Assembly: GCA_029975215.1 (NCBI GenBank)
Contig: JARKPO010000067.1
Span: 124,001-188,000 of the forward strand
Source: Levilinea sp.
GTDB lineage: Bacteria > Chloroflexota > Anaerolineae > Anaerolineales > Anaerolineaceae
Direction of reading: 5' to 3'
Length of the DNA: 64,000 bases
The notes beneath the pieces are model-generated. The model was not told the DNA's origin, searched no databases, and saw nothing but the letters and a program-made list of their open reading frames with translations. The position numbers and the translations under genes are program-made. Position 1 is the first letter of the stretch, and each line of letters begins with the position of its first letter. Shown here piece by piece: positions 26,824-36,717 of this stretch.

Positions 26824-28119
26824 ATGCCCACTCAAAAATCACGTTGGATTGCCGTTTGGATTTTCTTCGCTTTCATGCTCCTGCATCAATCCGATCGCCT
26901 CTTAATTGGGCCGCTGACGGTAGACATTATTGAAGAATTTCAAATTACACAAACCCAAATGGGGGCTGTATTCACAGGTGCGCTAATTGTCGGTGCTGTA
27001 TTATACCCACTTTGGGGGTGGCTTTATGACCGCTATGCACGCGCACGCCTGCTGGCTCTGGCCTCGTTGATTTGGGGCATCACCACCTGGTTCAGCGCAG
27101 TTGCGCCAACTTATGGCTGGTTCGTGGCTAGCCGCGCCTCAACGGGGGTGGACGACTCCAGTTACCCAGGCCTGTACAGCCTGATCTCAGATTACTTTGG
27201 CCCGCAGGTACGGGGAAAGATCTACGGCTTGCTTCAACTGACCATGCCCTTTGGATATCTATTGGGGATGGTTTTGGCGCTGCTTTTGGGCGGTGTCATC
27301 GGCTGGCGTGCCATTTTTTACATTACCGGCAGTCTGGGTATTGTTTTAGCTGTATGTATTTTCATCTGGGTCAAGGATCCGCCGCGCGGTCAAAGTGAAC
27401 CTGAATTGGAAAATTTGGCAGAGATTGGGATTTACCGCTTTGAATGGAAAATCGCACGCGACTTGGTCAAAAAGCCCAGTTTGATCCTGCTGTTTGTGCA
27501 GGGTTTTTTTGGGGTGTTCCCCTGGAACGTAATCACATACTGGTTTTTTGCTTATTTGGAAAAAGACCGCGGTTACGCAGAAAACACCATCCTGATTACC
27601 ATGGTTCCGGCGATCCTCATCCTGGCTGCGGGGTATCCATTGGGTGGGGCGTTGGGCGATCTGTGGTTTAAGCGCACGCCGCGAGGTAGAGCATATGTCT
27701 CCTCAATTGGGGTTATCATCGGCGCCGTGCTCTTGTACTTCACCATGAATGTTCCAAACCAGCAAACCGGGTTGTTTATGGTGCTGTTATGCGCAACAGC
27801 TTTGTTCATCCCCTTTGCCTCTCCGAATGTGCTTTCCACGGTTTATGATGTAACCTTGCCGGAGGTGCGCAGCACGGCCAACGCATTACTAAGCTTTTCT
27901 GAATCCATCGGCTCGGCCCTGGCTCCCCTGATCGCAGGGATTATCGCGGATGCTTTCTCACTGCAATCTGCCATTTTGTGGATTTGCCTGAGCGCATGGG
28001 CGCTCTGCTTCATCTTTTTCCTGCTGACCGCTTATTTTGTACCGCGGGATGTGCGGGTTCTGCGTCGGCAAATGGCGCAGCGGGCGGCTACTGAAACAAC
28101 AGCGGCACAGGCGGCGTAA
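26824..28119 (+). CDS. MFS transporter
   Basis: 431 residues, 12 predicted membrane segments. The signature loop GWLYDRYARARLL after helix 2 and RASTGVDDSSYPGLYSLISDYF in helix 4 are those of the anion:cation symporter/Spinster-like branch that carries organic anions and sugar acids. The ATG at 26824 is used, with AGGAG eleven bases before it; a GTG at 26812 overlaps the ribosome site. Substrate unknown. It is followed three bases later by the prepilin peptidase gene. Confidence 0.85.
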   Translation: MPTQKSRWIAVWIFFAFMLLHQSDRLLIGPLTVDIIEEFQITQTQMGAVFTGALIVGAVLYPLWGWLYDRYARARLLALASLIWGITTWFSAVAPTYGWFVASRASTGVDDSSYPGLYSLISDYFGPQVRGKIYGLLQLTMPFGYLLGMVLALLLGGVIGWRAIFYITGSLGIVLAVCIFIWVKDPPRGQSEPELENLAEIGIYRFEWKIARDLVKKPSLILLFVQGFFGVFPWNVITYWFFAYLEKDRGYAENTILITMVPAILILAAGYPLGGALGDLWFKRTPRGRAYVSSIGVIIGAVLLYFTMNVPNQQTGLFMVLLCATALFIPFASPNVLSTVYDVTLPEVRSTANALLSFSESIGSALAPLIAGIIADAFSLQSAILWICLSAWALCFIFFLLTAYFVPRDVRVLRRQMAQRAATETTAAQAA

Positions 28120-28121
28120 TC

Positions 28122-28865
28122 ATGAACCTTGCCTGGATTGGCATACTCTTGTTCGGTTACGGTTTGGGGTGCTGTGTGAATTATTTGGCCGATGTGCTGC
28201 CTATTCACCGTAAGTTCACTTCCCCTGTCTGCACCGCTTGCCACGCACCCCTGCCGTGGGTACAGTTTCTTTGGCCAGGCACTTGCAGCGACTGTCAAGC
28301 ACATGCTTCTGTACGTACCTGGATTGTGCTCATTGGCTTCCCACTGGCTGCGTTGGCCTTGTGGCTGTGGACGCCTCCGCGCCTGGGTTTTTGGATGGGC
28401 AGCCTGCTGCTGGCTTATTTTGCCCTGGTGGCCGTCACCGATCTGGAGTACCGCATCATATTACACCCAGTGAGTCTGGCAGGGGCTTTGGGTGGGTTTG
28501 CCTTGGGTTGGCACCTGCACGGTCTGACCACAACCCTCATTGGTGGTGCAGTGGGTTTTGGCATCATGCTGGTGCTGTACTATTTCGGCGAGCTGTTTGC
28601 GCGTTTTATCTCTAAACGACGCGGTCAGAAAGTGGAAGAGGTTGCCCTGGGTTTTGGGGATGTGAACTTGAGCGGGGTGTTGGGCCTCATTCTGGGCTGG
28701 CCAGGAATTACCCTGGGACTGCTGTTTGGCATCTTGCTGGGGGGTATCACCAGTGCCGGCATCATCCTGGCGGCTGTTCTGCGGCGCAAATATCAAATGT
28801 TCACCGCCATTCCCTATGCGCCGTTTTTAATCCTGGCTGCCATTTTCCTTCTTTACCGCCCCTAG
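28122..28865 (+). CDS. Prepilin peptidase (A24 aspartic leader peptidase)
   Basis: 247 residues, multi-pass membrane enzyme that cleaves type IV pilin-like leader peptides. Two Cys pairs (CTACH and CSDC near 35-65) give the N-terminal zinc site. The catalytic aspartates lie in AVTDLEYRIILHP and GFGDVNLSG. No pilin or pilus assembly gene is nearby, so it is probably an orphan housekeeping PilD-like enzyme. The run is closed by a strong terminator just downstream. Confidence 0.88.
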   Translation: MNLAWIGILLFGYGLGCCVNYLADVLPIHRKFTSPVCTACHAPLPWVQFLWPGTCSDCQAHASVRTWIVLIGFPLAALALWLWTPPRLGFWMGSLLLAYFALVAVTDLEYRIILHPVSLAGALGGFALGWHLHGLTTTLIGGAVGFGIMLVLYYFGELFARFISKRRGQKVEEVALGFGDVNLSGVLGLILGWPGITLGLLFGILLGGITSAGIILAAVLRRKYQMFTAIPYAPFLILAAIFLLYRP

Positions 28866-28880
28866 CGGTCAGCCCAATTG

Positions 28881-28917
28881 AAACCGCCAACAGATCCTTT
28901 TCGGCTGTTGGCGGTTT
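28881..28917. terminator. Bidirectional rho-independent-type terminator
   Basis: AAACCGCCAACAG (28881-28893) pairs perfectly with 28905-28917 around an 11-base loop. The AAA/TTT ends allow use from both sides. It lies between the convergent prepilin peptidase and pckA genes. Confidence 0.85.
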
Positions 28918-28939
28918 ATATACGTTTGACTGGTTTGGC

Positions 28940-30547
28940 TTAGGCGTTGTGCGGACCGGCCTTCACCACCTCGACTGAAACTTGTTGGGCAAACTGTTTG
29001 AAATTCTCTTCAAAGCTCCCGATCAAGCCGCGGGCCTGCTTTTCATACGCAGCGGTGTCTTTCCACAGCATATGGGGCAGCAGCATCTCGGCGGGTACAT
29101 CCGGACAGCTGACCGGAACCGAAAGACCAAAATAGGGATCCTTCTGCATAGCGATGTGATCCAGGTCGCCCTTGAGCGCGGCGCGGATCATGGCGCGCGT
29201 ATACGGCAGTTTGATGCGCGATCCGGTACCGTAAGCGCCGCCAGACCAACCGGTGTTGATTAGCCACACGCGCACCTGATGCTTTTGGATTTTCTCCCCC
29301 AAAAGATCGGCGTAGCGGCCAGGGTGTAGGGGCAGGAAGGGGGCACCAAAGCAAGTGGAGAAGGTTGCCTGCGGTTCGCTGCCTAAGTCTTTTTCCGTGC
29401 CCGCCAGTTTTGAGGTATAGCCAGACAGGAAATAATACATGGCCTGTTCAGGGGTCAACTTAGAGATGGGGGGCAGCACGCCGAAAGCGTCTGCGCTCAG
29501 GAAGAAGATATTTTCGGGATGACCAGCATAACCGCTTTCCACATGGTTAGCCACGTAATCCAATGGGTACGCGCCGCGGGTATTTTCGGTGAACCGTTCC
29601 GAATCAAAGTCAATTTTTCTGCTGTCTGCGTCATAGTCCACGTTTTCGAGAACCGAACCAAAACGCTGGCAAGCATCCCAAATCAACGGCTCCAGTTCGG
29701 GCTTCAGGCGAATAGTTTTGGCATAGCATCCCCCTTCAAAATTGAAGATGCTTGTGTCGGACCAGCCGTGTTCATCGTCCCCAATCAGTTGACGGTCAGG
29801 TGAAGAGGAAAGGGTGGTTTTCCCTGTGCCCGAAAGGCCAAAAAATAGGGCTACATCACCTTTGCTGCCGACATTGGCCGAACAGTGCATAGAGAGTACA
29901 CCTCGGCGCGGCATTTCATAATTCATCACCGTAAAAACGGACTTCTTGATCTCACCTGCGTAGTGAGTACCGCCGATCAGCACCAGTTTTTTCTGGAAGT
30001 TGACCAGAATAAAGGTCGAGGAACGGGTTCCGTCCACTTTGGGTTCCGCCTGAAAGTCCGGACAAACCAGGATGGTGTATGCGGGTATGTGGGTGGCCTG
30101 TTCCTCCGCGGTCGGGCGGATGAACAAATCGTGAGAGAATAGGGCCTGCCAGGCTTTTTCGGTAATCACCCTGATGGGGAGCTTGTAATCGGGGTGCGCA
30201 CCCACCATCATGTCTTTGACGAAAACAGTACGCCCTTGCAGGTAGGCCAGCATCTTCTGATGCAGACGGTCAAAAGCCTCCTCAGGCATGGGCACATTCA
30301 CTTTTCCCCACCAGATCTCTTTATCTTGGTCTGTGTTGTGCTGAATCACGAACTTATCGTTCGGTGACCGGCCGGTAAACTGCCCGGTGTTCACAATCAC
30401 CGCGCCCGAATTGGATAAAATGGCCTCGCTCCGTTCAATCGATTGTTCCACCAGGGCGGCAGGGGGTAGATTAAATAAAGCAGCTTTGAGGTGCTTTAAC
30501 CCCTGATCTTCCAATCTTGTAACGCCCACAAGGCTTTCAGATTTCAT
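28940..30547 (-). CDS. pckA: Phosphoenolpyruvate carboxykinase (ATP)
   Basis: 535 residues, the usual length. It converts oxaloacetate and ATP into PEP, CO2 and ADP in gluconeogenesis, in the cytosol. Seen: GRSPNDKFVI near 60, the kinase-1a loop GLSGTGKTTLSSS near 246-258, the metal-binding IGDDEHGWSD and the downstream FNFEGGCYAK. GAGGAGG upstream of the ATG supports the start. It lies alone between a terminator and the lipoprotein gene. Confidence 0.95.
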   Translation of the reverse strand: MKSESLVGVTRLEDQGLKHLKAALFNLPPAALVEQSIERSEAILSNSGAVIVNTGQFTGRSPNDKFVIQHNTDQDKEIWWGKVNVPMPEEAFDRLHQKMLAYLQGRTVFVKDMMVGAHPDYKLPIRVITEKAWQALFSHDLFIRPTAEEQATHIPAYTILVCPDFQAEPKVDGTRSSTFILVNFQKKLVLIGGTHYAGEIKKSVFTVMNYEMPRRGVLSMHCSANVGSKGDVALFFGLSGTGKTTLSSSPDRQLIGDDEHGWSDTSIFNFEGGCYAKTIRLKPELEPLIWDACQRFGSVLENVDYDADSRKIDFDSERFTENTRGAYPLDYVANHVESGYAGHPENIFFLSADAFGVLPPISKLTPEQAMYYFLSGYTSKLAGTEKDLGSEPQATFSTCFGAPFLPLHPGRYADLLGEKIQKHQVRVWLINTGWSGGAYGTGSRIKLPYTRAMIRAALKGDLDHIAMQKDPYFGLSVPVSCPDVPAEMLLPHMLWKDTAAYEKQARGLIGSFEENFKQFAQQVSVEVVKAGPHNA

Positions 30548-30572
30548 TAGAGCACATCCTCCTCATAGGAAC

Positions 30573-33077
30573 TCATGATTCCGACTGTCCAGACAGCCGG
30601 GGAAACCAATACCAAAGAACATCCGCTGCCGGTTTGCCGTAAACCGAAGCGGATTTATCCACCAACAAGACCGGGACAAAAAAACCGCGGCTGAGTATAC
30701 CCGTGATCCACTCGCGTTGATTAACGGCGGCCAGCATAGCGTTATAGGCCAGGGTTTGTTCATCCAGACTCAGGATCGCATCTGGCTGGTCAGTGTGAAA
30801 CGGATACAAATTATCGAAGCGCACGCAGGAGTCTTTCGCCAAAACACAGCCGCTGGCAGATCCTTGTGCCGACGGGTATTCCAGTCCCAACACAATCCCC
30901 TTGCCAGTGGACTGCACCAGCGGAAGCACTTTTTCGTCTAATTGATGCCCCGCTTCCACAGCCATCGCAGCCGGGTCCAGTTCCATCGACGCAGAAAGGG
31001 GCACAGCCCACAAAACGTAGATCCGATCTACCCGGGTTAAAATTTCTTGCGGAGGCGGTGCATCTGCGGCGTTGACCGCCCATAGAATCTCACCTTTATA
31101 GAAGTTGCGCACCTGGTTGATTAGGTTCACCCAGCGGGCAGTTGCATCATCTGGCACACCCGAAGGGCTGCCGTCACTGAGCTTGCCTCCTGGGAAGGCG
31201 GGGGCAACCCCTGGGTCTCCCAAAATGACGGCAGAAGTGCCAGTTTGTTGGGCCAGCGCTGCGTGATGCAGCAAGAATTCCGTATAGCGGTCAAACCAGC
31301 TTTGCCACCAGCTGTCATCCCGTTTGGCTTCTGTCCACCATTTGCTCAAGGTTTTGTTGGCACGTACACGCGGAAACAAGACCCCTTCTAATTGATTAGT
31401 CCTGGCCTGCTGAAGCAAGGCATGGGTATCAAAGGCCAGGGGATCTTTTCCGGCCGCTGGCTGCAAAATCGGTGGCGTTTCGTGGGTGAAAGTCCAGGTG
31501 GGCGAAAGCACCAATTGTTTGCCGCCGATGTTGTGGATATTCTTGAAACCCTCATTGACATACGTCAGCCAGGAAGGGCGGTAAGCATCTCGCTGATATA
31601 ATTCGACCCCTACCCAGAAACTCCGGTTGCGGGGGGTAATGTTCATCGCCACCACGGCCGTGGGCTGGCTGGGCTTTTTCATCCACGCCCAGCTGGCAAT
31701 ATCATCTTGAAACAATTGTTGGATGGGGCTGGTGGAAAAGGGGAAGCCGTTGGCTTTTACCCCTTTAGTAGCGGCGTCGTCTGCCGCACCACACTGGTCG
31801 TTTCGGCAGTAACGGTATCCCACCTCACGCAGCATGCCCAGCGGGCTGTAAAGGGTAAAACGCCATTCCCGGCCGCGGTGCTTCCACATAGGGATCGGCT
31901 CCGTCCATCCGCCTGGACTGCCGTAGGGGTTAAATTGAATGGAGATGGTGTCGCTTTCTGGTGTGTTTGTCGGGACAGTTGCAGAGAATTGGATGGGCGC
32001 TGAGCTGCCGCCGCTTTTCCAGGTTTCCACCACATCTTCAATGACCACATCCTGCTGGGGCAAAATCACCTGGCGCGTTTGAAATTGGCCGTCGCCGCGG
32101 TGTTCCGCGTTCCAAAAGCCGTCGCCGAGCGTGTACTTGTAGCGTAGATCCCAACCAGCGGGCAGCGAAGTAAGCAGGCTGTAGCGACCGTCCGGCATTC
32201 GGGTCATTACCGGCGCACGGGAGGCCGGGGCGCTAATACCGCCGGCCAGGTCCCCGTGCATGTTCCCCAACCCATACAGGCTGCCGACCAGCCGTACCAC
32301 GGCATCGGGGTCGATTTCTGGAATTTTTACCAGAAACAAAACCTGGATCATCTTCGAGGGACTGAGGCTAAATTCTGCCGGTGTGGTGGCGTTATCGGCA
32401 ATGAGCGCGCCCTGTTGGAAAGGTTGATGTGAACCGTTAATGGGGTAAGCCACCAGGTTATGGGTTCCCGGCGCCATCCCTTCGAGAATAAAATAACCAT
32501 CTGCGCTGGAAAGGGCCTGCTGACCGCCGGCACAGACCAACACATCTGAAATTGGCGCGCGGGTGGCTGCATCCACAATCTTACCGATAATCCGCCCAGC
32601 AGCCTTTACATCAACCTTCCGGTCTGTCCAACCCACCACAATATCCTGAATTTCTTGAGCTGAAGTGATATAGGCCATGCGGTACCGAACCGCCTGCTCT
32701 GTGGCATAAGCCTCCAGCACAGGCGGCGACCCTGCCAAAATGTAGCGGTATTTGACCAGGGAACCTGTTGGAAAGGGAATGGTGACTTTAAACGTGTTGT
32801 TGCCCTGAGATTCCATCCCGTAACGCTTCGGATTCAGGCTCAGGCCGGTCACTTCGTCTAAAATTTCCAGCGCCACATTTTGCAAGCCCGGGCCTGTGCC
32901 GGCCCAGCGCAAAATAAAAGTTGCGTCCACCGTGGGTACTGCCGGGATGGAATTGGGAACTGAAGTGGGAGGGGTAGGGGTAACAGGTACAGAAAAGCAA
33001 CCGCTTAACACGCTCAGCAAGGTCAAACCAATCAGAAATCCACCAGCTTTTTGTAGCAAGCGATTTCCTCGCGTCAT
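30573..33077 (-). CDS. Modular lipoprotein with carbohydrate-binding-like and glycosidase-like domains
   Basis: 834 residues. The signal peptide ends in a lipobox LSGC with Cys27, then a Thr/Pro linker. Three beta-sandwich stretches follow: a starch-binding-like domain (about 45-150), a carboxypeptidase-regulatory-like repeat (GKIVDAATRAPISDVLVCAGG near 170) and a further carbohydrate-module-like domain (about 240-440). The last 380 residues look like a TIM-barrel glycoside hydrolase (SPTWTFTHETPP, LGLEYPS, final YGKPAADVLWYWFPRL), probably an outer-face glycan-binding or processing protein. The ATG at 33077 has AGGGG upstream; starting earlier would spoil the signal peptide. Confidence 0.65.
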   Translation of the reverse strand: MTRGNRLLQKAGGFLIGLTLLSVLSGCFSVPVTPTPPTSVPNSIPAVPTVDATFILRWAGTGPGLQNVALEILDEVTGLSLNPKRYGMESQGNNTFKVTIPFPTGSLVKYRYILAGSPPVLEAYATEQAVRYRMAYITSAQEIQDIVVGWTDRKVDVKAAGRIIGKIVDAATRAPISDVLVCAGGQQALSSADGYFILEGMAPGTHNLVAYPINGSHQPFQQGALIADNATTPAEFSLSPSKMIQVLFLVKIPEIDPDAVVRLVGSLYGLGNMHGDLAGGISAPASRAPVMTRMPDGRYSLLTSLPAGWDLRYKYTLGDGFWNAEHRGDGQFQTRQVILPQQDVVIEDVVETWKSGGSSAPIQFSATVPTNTPESDTISIQFNPYGSPGGWTEPIPMWKHRGREWRFTLYSPLGMLREVGYRYCRNDQCGAADDAATKGVKANGFPFSTSPIQQLFQDDIASWAWMKKPSQPTAVVAMNITPRNRSFWVGVELYQRDAYRPSWLTYVNEGFKNIHNIGGKQLVLSPTWTFTHETPPILQPAAGKDPLAFDTHALLQQARTNQLEGVLFPRVRANKTLSKWWTEAKRDDSWWQSWFDRYTEFLLHHAALAQQTGTSAVILGDPGVAPAFPGGKLSDGSPSGVPDDATARWVNLINQVRNFYKGEILWAVNAADAPPPQEILTRVDRIYVLWAVPLSASMELDPAAMAVEAGHQLDEKVLPLVQSTGKGIVLGLEYPSAQGSASGCVLAKDSCVRFDNLYPFHTDQPDAILSLDEQTLAYNAMLAAVNQREWITGILSRGFFVPVLLVDKSASVYGKPAADVLWYWFPRLSGQSES

Positions 33078-33136
33078 ATAACCCCTGTTAAGCTTGCCCG
33101 AATTGGACAATCCGCCGGGCAATCCACTAGATGATC

Positions 33137-33574
33137 TTAGAGCGTTGTTAAGCCCAGGGCCTTCTTAATCTCTGCCTGTCGGTTGGCCAGACTGCCCAAA
33201 ACGCCGTTAACAAAGCGCGGTGTGCTGTCTGAGCCGAAAAGTTTGGCTAATTCAATAGCTTCGTTGATTGCTACTTTGACCGGCGTGGTTTCAGAAACCG
33301 CAAACTCCCACACCGCGATGCGCAAGATATTACGGTCAATGATCGCGACCTGATCCATCGGCCACTCTGGGGCGTGTTGGGCGATAAAAGCATCCAGTTT
33401 TTCCATGAGCGGGACCACTCCGGCAATAATCTGCCAGGAGAAATCAGCGGTGCTTTTATCCAACGGTTCGGTATCCAGGCGCGTTTGAAAAACCGTGCCA
33501 ATGGGGTGACCCGTCAGATCAATTTCGTAAAGAACTTGCAAGGCGACACTTCGTGCCTTGGTGCGTGATTTCAT
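33137..33574 (-). CDS. nusB: Transcription antitermination factor NusB
   Basis: 145 residues, all-helical RNA-binding protein that with NusE(S10) binds boxA in rRNA leaders. KARSVALQVLYEIDLTG at the N-terminus and VAINEAIELAKLFGSDSTPRFVNGVLGSLA at the C-terminus are diagnostic. It overlaps the upstream Asp23 gene by four bases (ATGA), which indicates translational coupling. Confidence 0.95.
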   Translation of the reverse strand: MKSRTKARSVALQVLYEIDLTGHPIGTVFQTRLDTEPLDKSTADFSWQIIAGVVPLMEKLDAFIAQHAPEWPMDQVAIIDRNILRIAVWEFAVSETTPVKVAINEAIELAKLFGSDSTPRFVNGVLGSLANRQAEIKKALGLTTL

Positions 33575-33936
33575 AGGTTGGCAGATTCTTGGTCTGGTCG
33601 ATAATCGATATCTTCAACATGAACGTTGATCTTGCCAATTTCCATCCCAACCATATCAGAAATGGCGCGGGCAACTTTCTGTTGAATATTCCGGCTCACA
33701 TCACGGACATTGACATCTTGCAGGAGGACTACGTATAAATCGGCGTACACCGTGTTGTTTTCAACGCTGATGCGCACGCCCTCGGTATCTGCCTTCTTCA
33801 GAAACCGGTCTACGGCTCCTGGAATAGCGGTGAGCCGGCTGACGCCGGGGACGCTAAGGGTGGTTAAACGCGCGATGCTGGTCAGCACATCGGGCGCAAT
33901 GGTGGTTCTTCCAGGGGGTCTCGTTTGATCGTTCAT
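33571..33936 (-). CDS. Asp23/Gls24-family protein
   Basis: 121 residues. IAPDVLTSIARLTTLSVPGVSRL and VYADLYVVLLQDVNVRDVSRNIQQKVARAI match the Asp23/Gls24 family, often found next to nusB in Gram-positives and Chloroflexi. In Firmicutes such proteins lie beneath the membrane and affect envelope stress. Here a cytosolic, possibly membrane-associated role is expected. Confidence 0.9.
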   Translation of the reverse strand: MNDQTRPPGRTTIAPDVLTSIARLTTLSVPGVSRLTAIPGAVDRFLKKADTEGVRISVENNTVYADLYVVLLQDVNVRDVSRNIQQKVARAISDMVGMEIGKINVHVEDIDYRPDQESANL

Positions 33937-33979
33937 AACATTCTCCAGGTTAAGTTACAGAGTAATTATAACTGATATT

Positions 33980-35434
33980 CTAATTCACAGCACCTGGCTT
34001 TTGGTGAATACCTCTTAAAGCCAGCACAGAAAAGAGAAGCAGAATGGCATAGATGGCGAATAAGGCCGTGTATCCTATGCCGGGCAGGTCCGGTGCCAGA
34101 CGGGTGATGAGATCTGCGATCGGCCCGCCGATGTAGGCGCCTATCGCTCCAGCGCCAGCCCCTGCCAGGTTCGAAATCCCTAAAAATCTTCCAGCTTCCG
34201 CCCTGGGCACAATTTCGGTGCCTAAAGCCCAATTGACCGCATAAAACAGGCCGGTGGCCATGCCGATGAGCACACCGCCCAGATACACAATGCTCAATCC
34301 CGGCGCGAAGATCACGCATAACGTGCCAGCCGCAGCGACAACGCCGCTAAGCACCAACATCGGCTTGCGTCCAAAACGATCCGAGAGCCATCCTGAAGGG
34401 ATGGCGGAAAGCAGAATAAAGATGCCGACAAACATGGTCAGTTGGGCCGCGGGTTTGGCAGCCTGTTCCCCCACGTACCCAAAACGGCCTTGAAGGAAAT
34501 ATACAGTAAAGCTGGCCAAATTGGTGGAGCCTACCAAAAATGCCAACCGACTGATGACCCACCATGTGAACGATGAGTTGCGGGCGGCATCCTTTCCAAG
34601 CCCCACCCGCACGCTGAACCAAACACCAAGGATCACTGCTGCGCCCATACACAATGCGCCTGCCAGGAACAGAATAGCCACTACAGCGCTAGAAGAAAAG
34701 CCTGCGACCAGGCTGCTCACCCTCTGAATCACCCATTCCATCAGCAGAATCACCAGGGTGAAAGTGGCGGTCATCACCACAAGGCGAAGAAAGGGCTGCC
34801 AATCCAAGGGCTCGTAGTCGCGATCATTGCGTTCTTCGGGTATCAGCAGGGATAGTCCCATGCATAGCAGCAAGATGAAGATAAGCAGCAGAAGTCCGCT
34901 CCACAAATTGCCCGCGGCAACCAAACGGGCGATGGTGAAAGACACCAAAATCACCGGGATGGGAACTTCTAACACCGCCTTTACCCCTGAAAAACGTCCG
35001 CGTAGGTCGTGGGGGACTAAATCTGGGATCACGCCCTGCTGTGCGCCATGAGCCGTATTAGCCGCTACCATTTGCAGGATGATCAGAGTAAACAACACCC
35101 AATAACCGCCCAATCCATTCAGCCCCGCAGTGAAGCCCACAAGGGTGAGCACAACCACCAGCCCCAGGGTACCGGCTACGATGAAGGGCCGCCGACGCCC
35201 CCAGGGGTGTTTTGAACGGTCTGACAACATACCCATCAAGGCCTGCACCAGCAGCGCGGTCATTAACGTCCAGAGCCGCAGCCGCCCGTAATAGGTGCCT
35301 TTCAACGCCTCGCCCACAAATTGCTGCACCAGCAGCGGAATGATCAACGGCGTCATCGTCTGCGAGAGGGTTGTTAAACCTGTCCAATAGGCGTTGAAGG
35401 TCAGATAGTCATACCAGCGGATGTCGCGTTTCAT
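33980..35434 (-). CDS. MFS transporter (SLC45/glycoside-like)
   Basis: 484 residues, 12 membrane segments. LSDRSKHPWGRRRPFIVAG after helix 2 is the hallmark of the sucrose/glycoside-pentoside-hexuronide-like carriers, and WLSDRFGRKPML repeats it in the second half. It follows the larA-like gene at a gap of about 12 bases and could carry that enzyme's hydroxy-acid substrate, but this is a guess from position. Confidence 0.8.
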   Translation of the reverse strand: MKRDIRWYDYLTFNAYWTGLTTLSQTMTPLIIPLLVQQFVGEALKGTYYGRLRLWTLMTALLVQALMGMLSDRSKHPWGRRRPFIVAGTLGLVVVLTLVGFTAGLNGLGGYWVLFTLIILQMVAANTAHGAQQGVIPDLVPHDLRGRFSGVKAVLEVPIPVILVSFTIARLVAAGNLWSGLLLLIFILLLCMGLSLLIPEERNDRDYEPLDWQPFLRLVVMTATFTLVILLMEWVIQRVSSLVAGFSSSAVVAILFLAGALCMGAAVILGVWFSVRVGLGKDAARNSSFTWWVISRLAFLVGSTNLASFTVYFLQGRFGYVGEQAAKPAAQLTMFVGIFILLSAIPSGWLSDRFGRKPMLVLSGVVAAAGTLCVIFAPGLSIVYLGGVLIGMATGLFYAVNWALGTEIVPRAEAGRFLGISNLAGAGAGAIGAYIGGPIADLITRLAPDLPGIGYTALFAIYAILLLFSVLALRGIHQKPGAVN

Positions 35435-35446
35435 GCGTCTAAGTTC

Positions 35447-36709
35447 CTAAAGGGCTTGTATGGGTAAGGTGTTGGTTGCATACGGCATCACCGCAATACG
35501 GGCGTTGGCCGGCAGCTGCTGGATGACTTGATCCACAGCGGACTGGAGGCTTTCGGCAGGGTGAAGTAAAAACCGGGCAGTGAGCGTTTTTGGCATCTCC
35601 GAAACCAGATAGATTTGACTCCTGGCGGCTTGTTGGGCAATCTGAAAGGCTTTGTGCGGTCCCACGCGAAAGCCTTCCTGGTTAAACTTGGCAATTGCCT
35701 CTTGATAGGAATTCACATTTTCCATGAACTTCTCAAAACTGGCGCTGCCGGAACCTTCCCCACATTCCGCTGCCAAAATCACTGTTCCACCGTCTCGCAC
35801 GATCATTGAAGCATGAGTGAGCGCTTTTTGCGATTGATATAAATTGAGGTCTTTTGGCGCACCGCCCACCGAGGCGATCACCAGATCATACGGTTCGGTG
35901 AACTTCACCTGGGTGGCCTGCAAGGAAAGTGGAATGCCGGCCCGCATCACTGCTTTGGGATCGTTCAACAAAACCGCAATGATCTCTTTTTGGGCGTTCA
36001 TCACTGTGTTCAATGCCAGGTCAATGCCAATTCGCTCTCCAATTTCCTCAATATCCTGCCGCATAGGGTTTTGATCGTAGATTCCTGCGCGTGCATTGGG
36101 ATGGGTCAGAAAGGCGTGATTCTTGTTGATGGTTTCACGCCCGCACAGGCCGATGGCGGCGCTTTTTACCCCGCCCGAAAAGCCCATAAAGTGGTGTGGT
36201 TCCAAATTGCCCACCACAATTTTTAGCTTCGCCTGGTAATACTTTCGGTTAACGTAGATCGGTGTGCCGGCCTGTGTGTTGCCTAAAAATGCCAGATTCT
36301 CGACGCAGTCGCAGTCATGCGATTCAACTGAATATTGTCGGATAATAGCATCTGGGATAGTACGGTGGAATTCTTCCGACGGAGTAGGGATGTGCGTTCC
36401 GGTGGCGATGAAGAAGGAAATATGCTCAGGCCGGATACCCAAATCCCCAAGCCATTTTAGCAACGGCGGCAGTAATAGCTGGTGGGGGACTGGTCGGGTT
36501 TTGTCGTTAACGGCAATTGCCACAGTCAGGTTGTTTCCTTTCGCGCGAACGCGCGCTTCCAATTGCGGATTCTGAAACGCAGCAGCAATCAATGTTTCAG
36601 GTGGGGCGGGTGGTGGGGCCTGGGGTGGCAAAAGCGCGTCCACCTGGAAAGAATCTGGCAGAGTACAACTCAGCTTTGTTTTTCCGTAGGGCAATGAGAA
36701 CGTGGGCAT
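35447..36709 (-). CDS. larA: LarA-family nickel-dependent racemase/epimerase
   Basis: 420 residues, DUF2088/LarA fold. Conserved segments are DKTRPVPHQLLLPPLL, FFIATGTHIPTP, VNRKYYQAKLKIVVGN and HHFMGFSGGVKSAAIGLCG, the last holding the lysine that binds the nickel-pincer nucleotide in lactate racemase. The family is functionally broad (lactate, malate, glucarate, phenyllactate), and this sequence does not decide between them. The larB, larC and larE maturation genes are not in the window. Confidence 0.82.
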   Translation of the reverse strand: MPTFSLPYGKTKLSCTLPDSFQVDALLPPQAPPPAPPETLIAAAFQNPQLEARVRAKGNNLTVAIAVNDKTRPVPHQLLLPPLLKWLGDLGIRPEHISFFIATGTHIPTPSEEFHRTIPDAIIRQYSVESHDCDCVENLAFLGNTQAGTPIYVNRKYYQAKLKIVVGNLEPHHFMGFSGGVKSAAIGLCGRETINKNHAFLTHPNARAGIYDQNPMRQDIEEIGERIGIDLALNTVMNAQKEIIAVLLNDPKAVMRAGIPLSLQATQVKFTEPYDLVIASVGGAPKDLNLYQSQKALTHASMIVRDGGTVILAAECGEGSGSASFEKFMENVNSYQEAIAKFNQEGFRVGPHKAFQIAQQAARSQIYLVSEMPKTLTARFLLHPAESLQSAVDQVIQQLPANARIAVMPYATNTLPIQAL

Positions 36710-36717
36710 TGGCGTCC

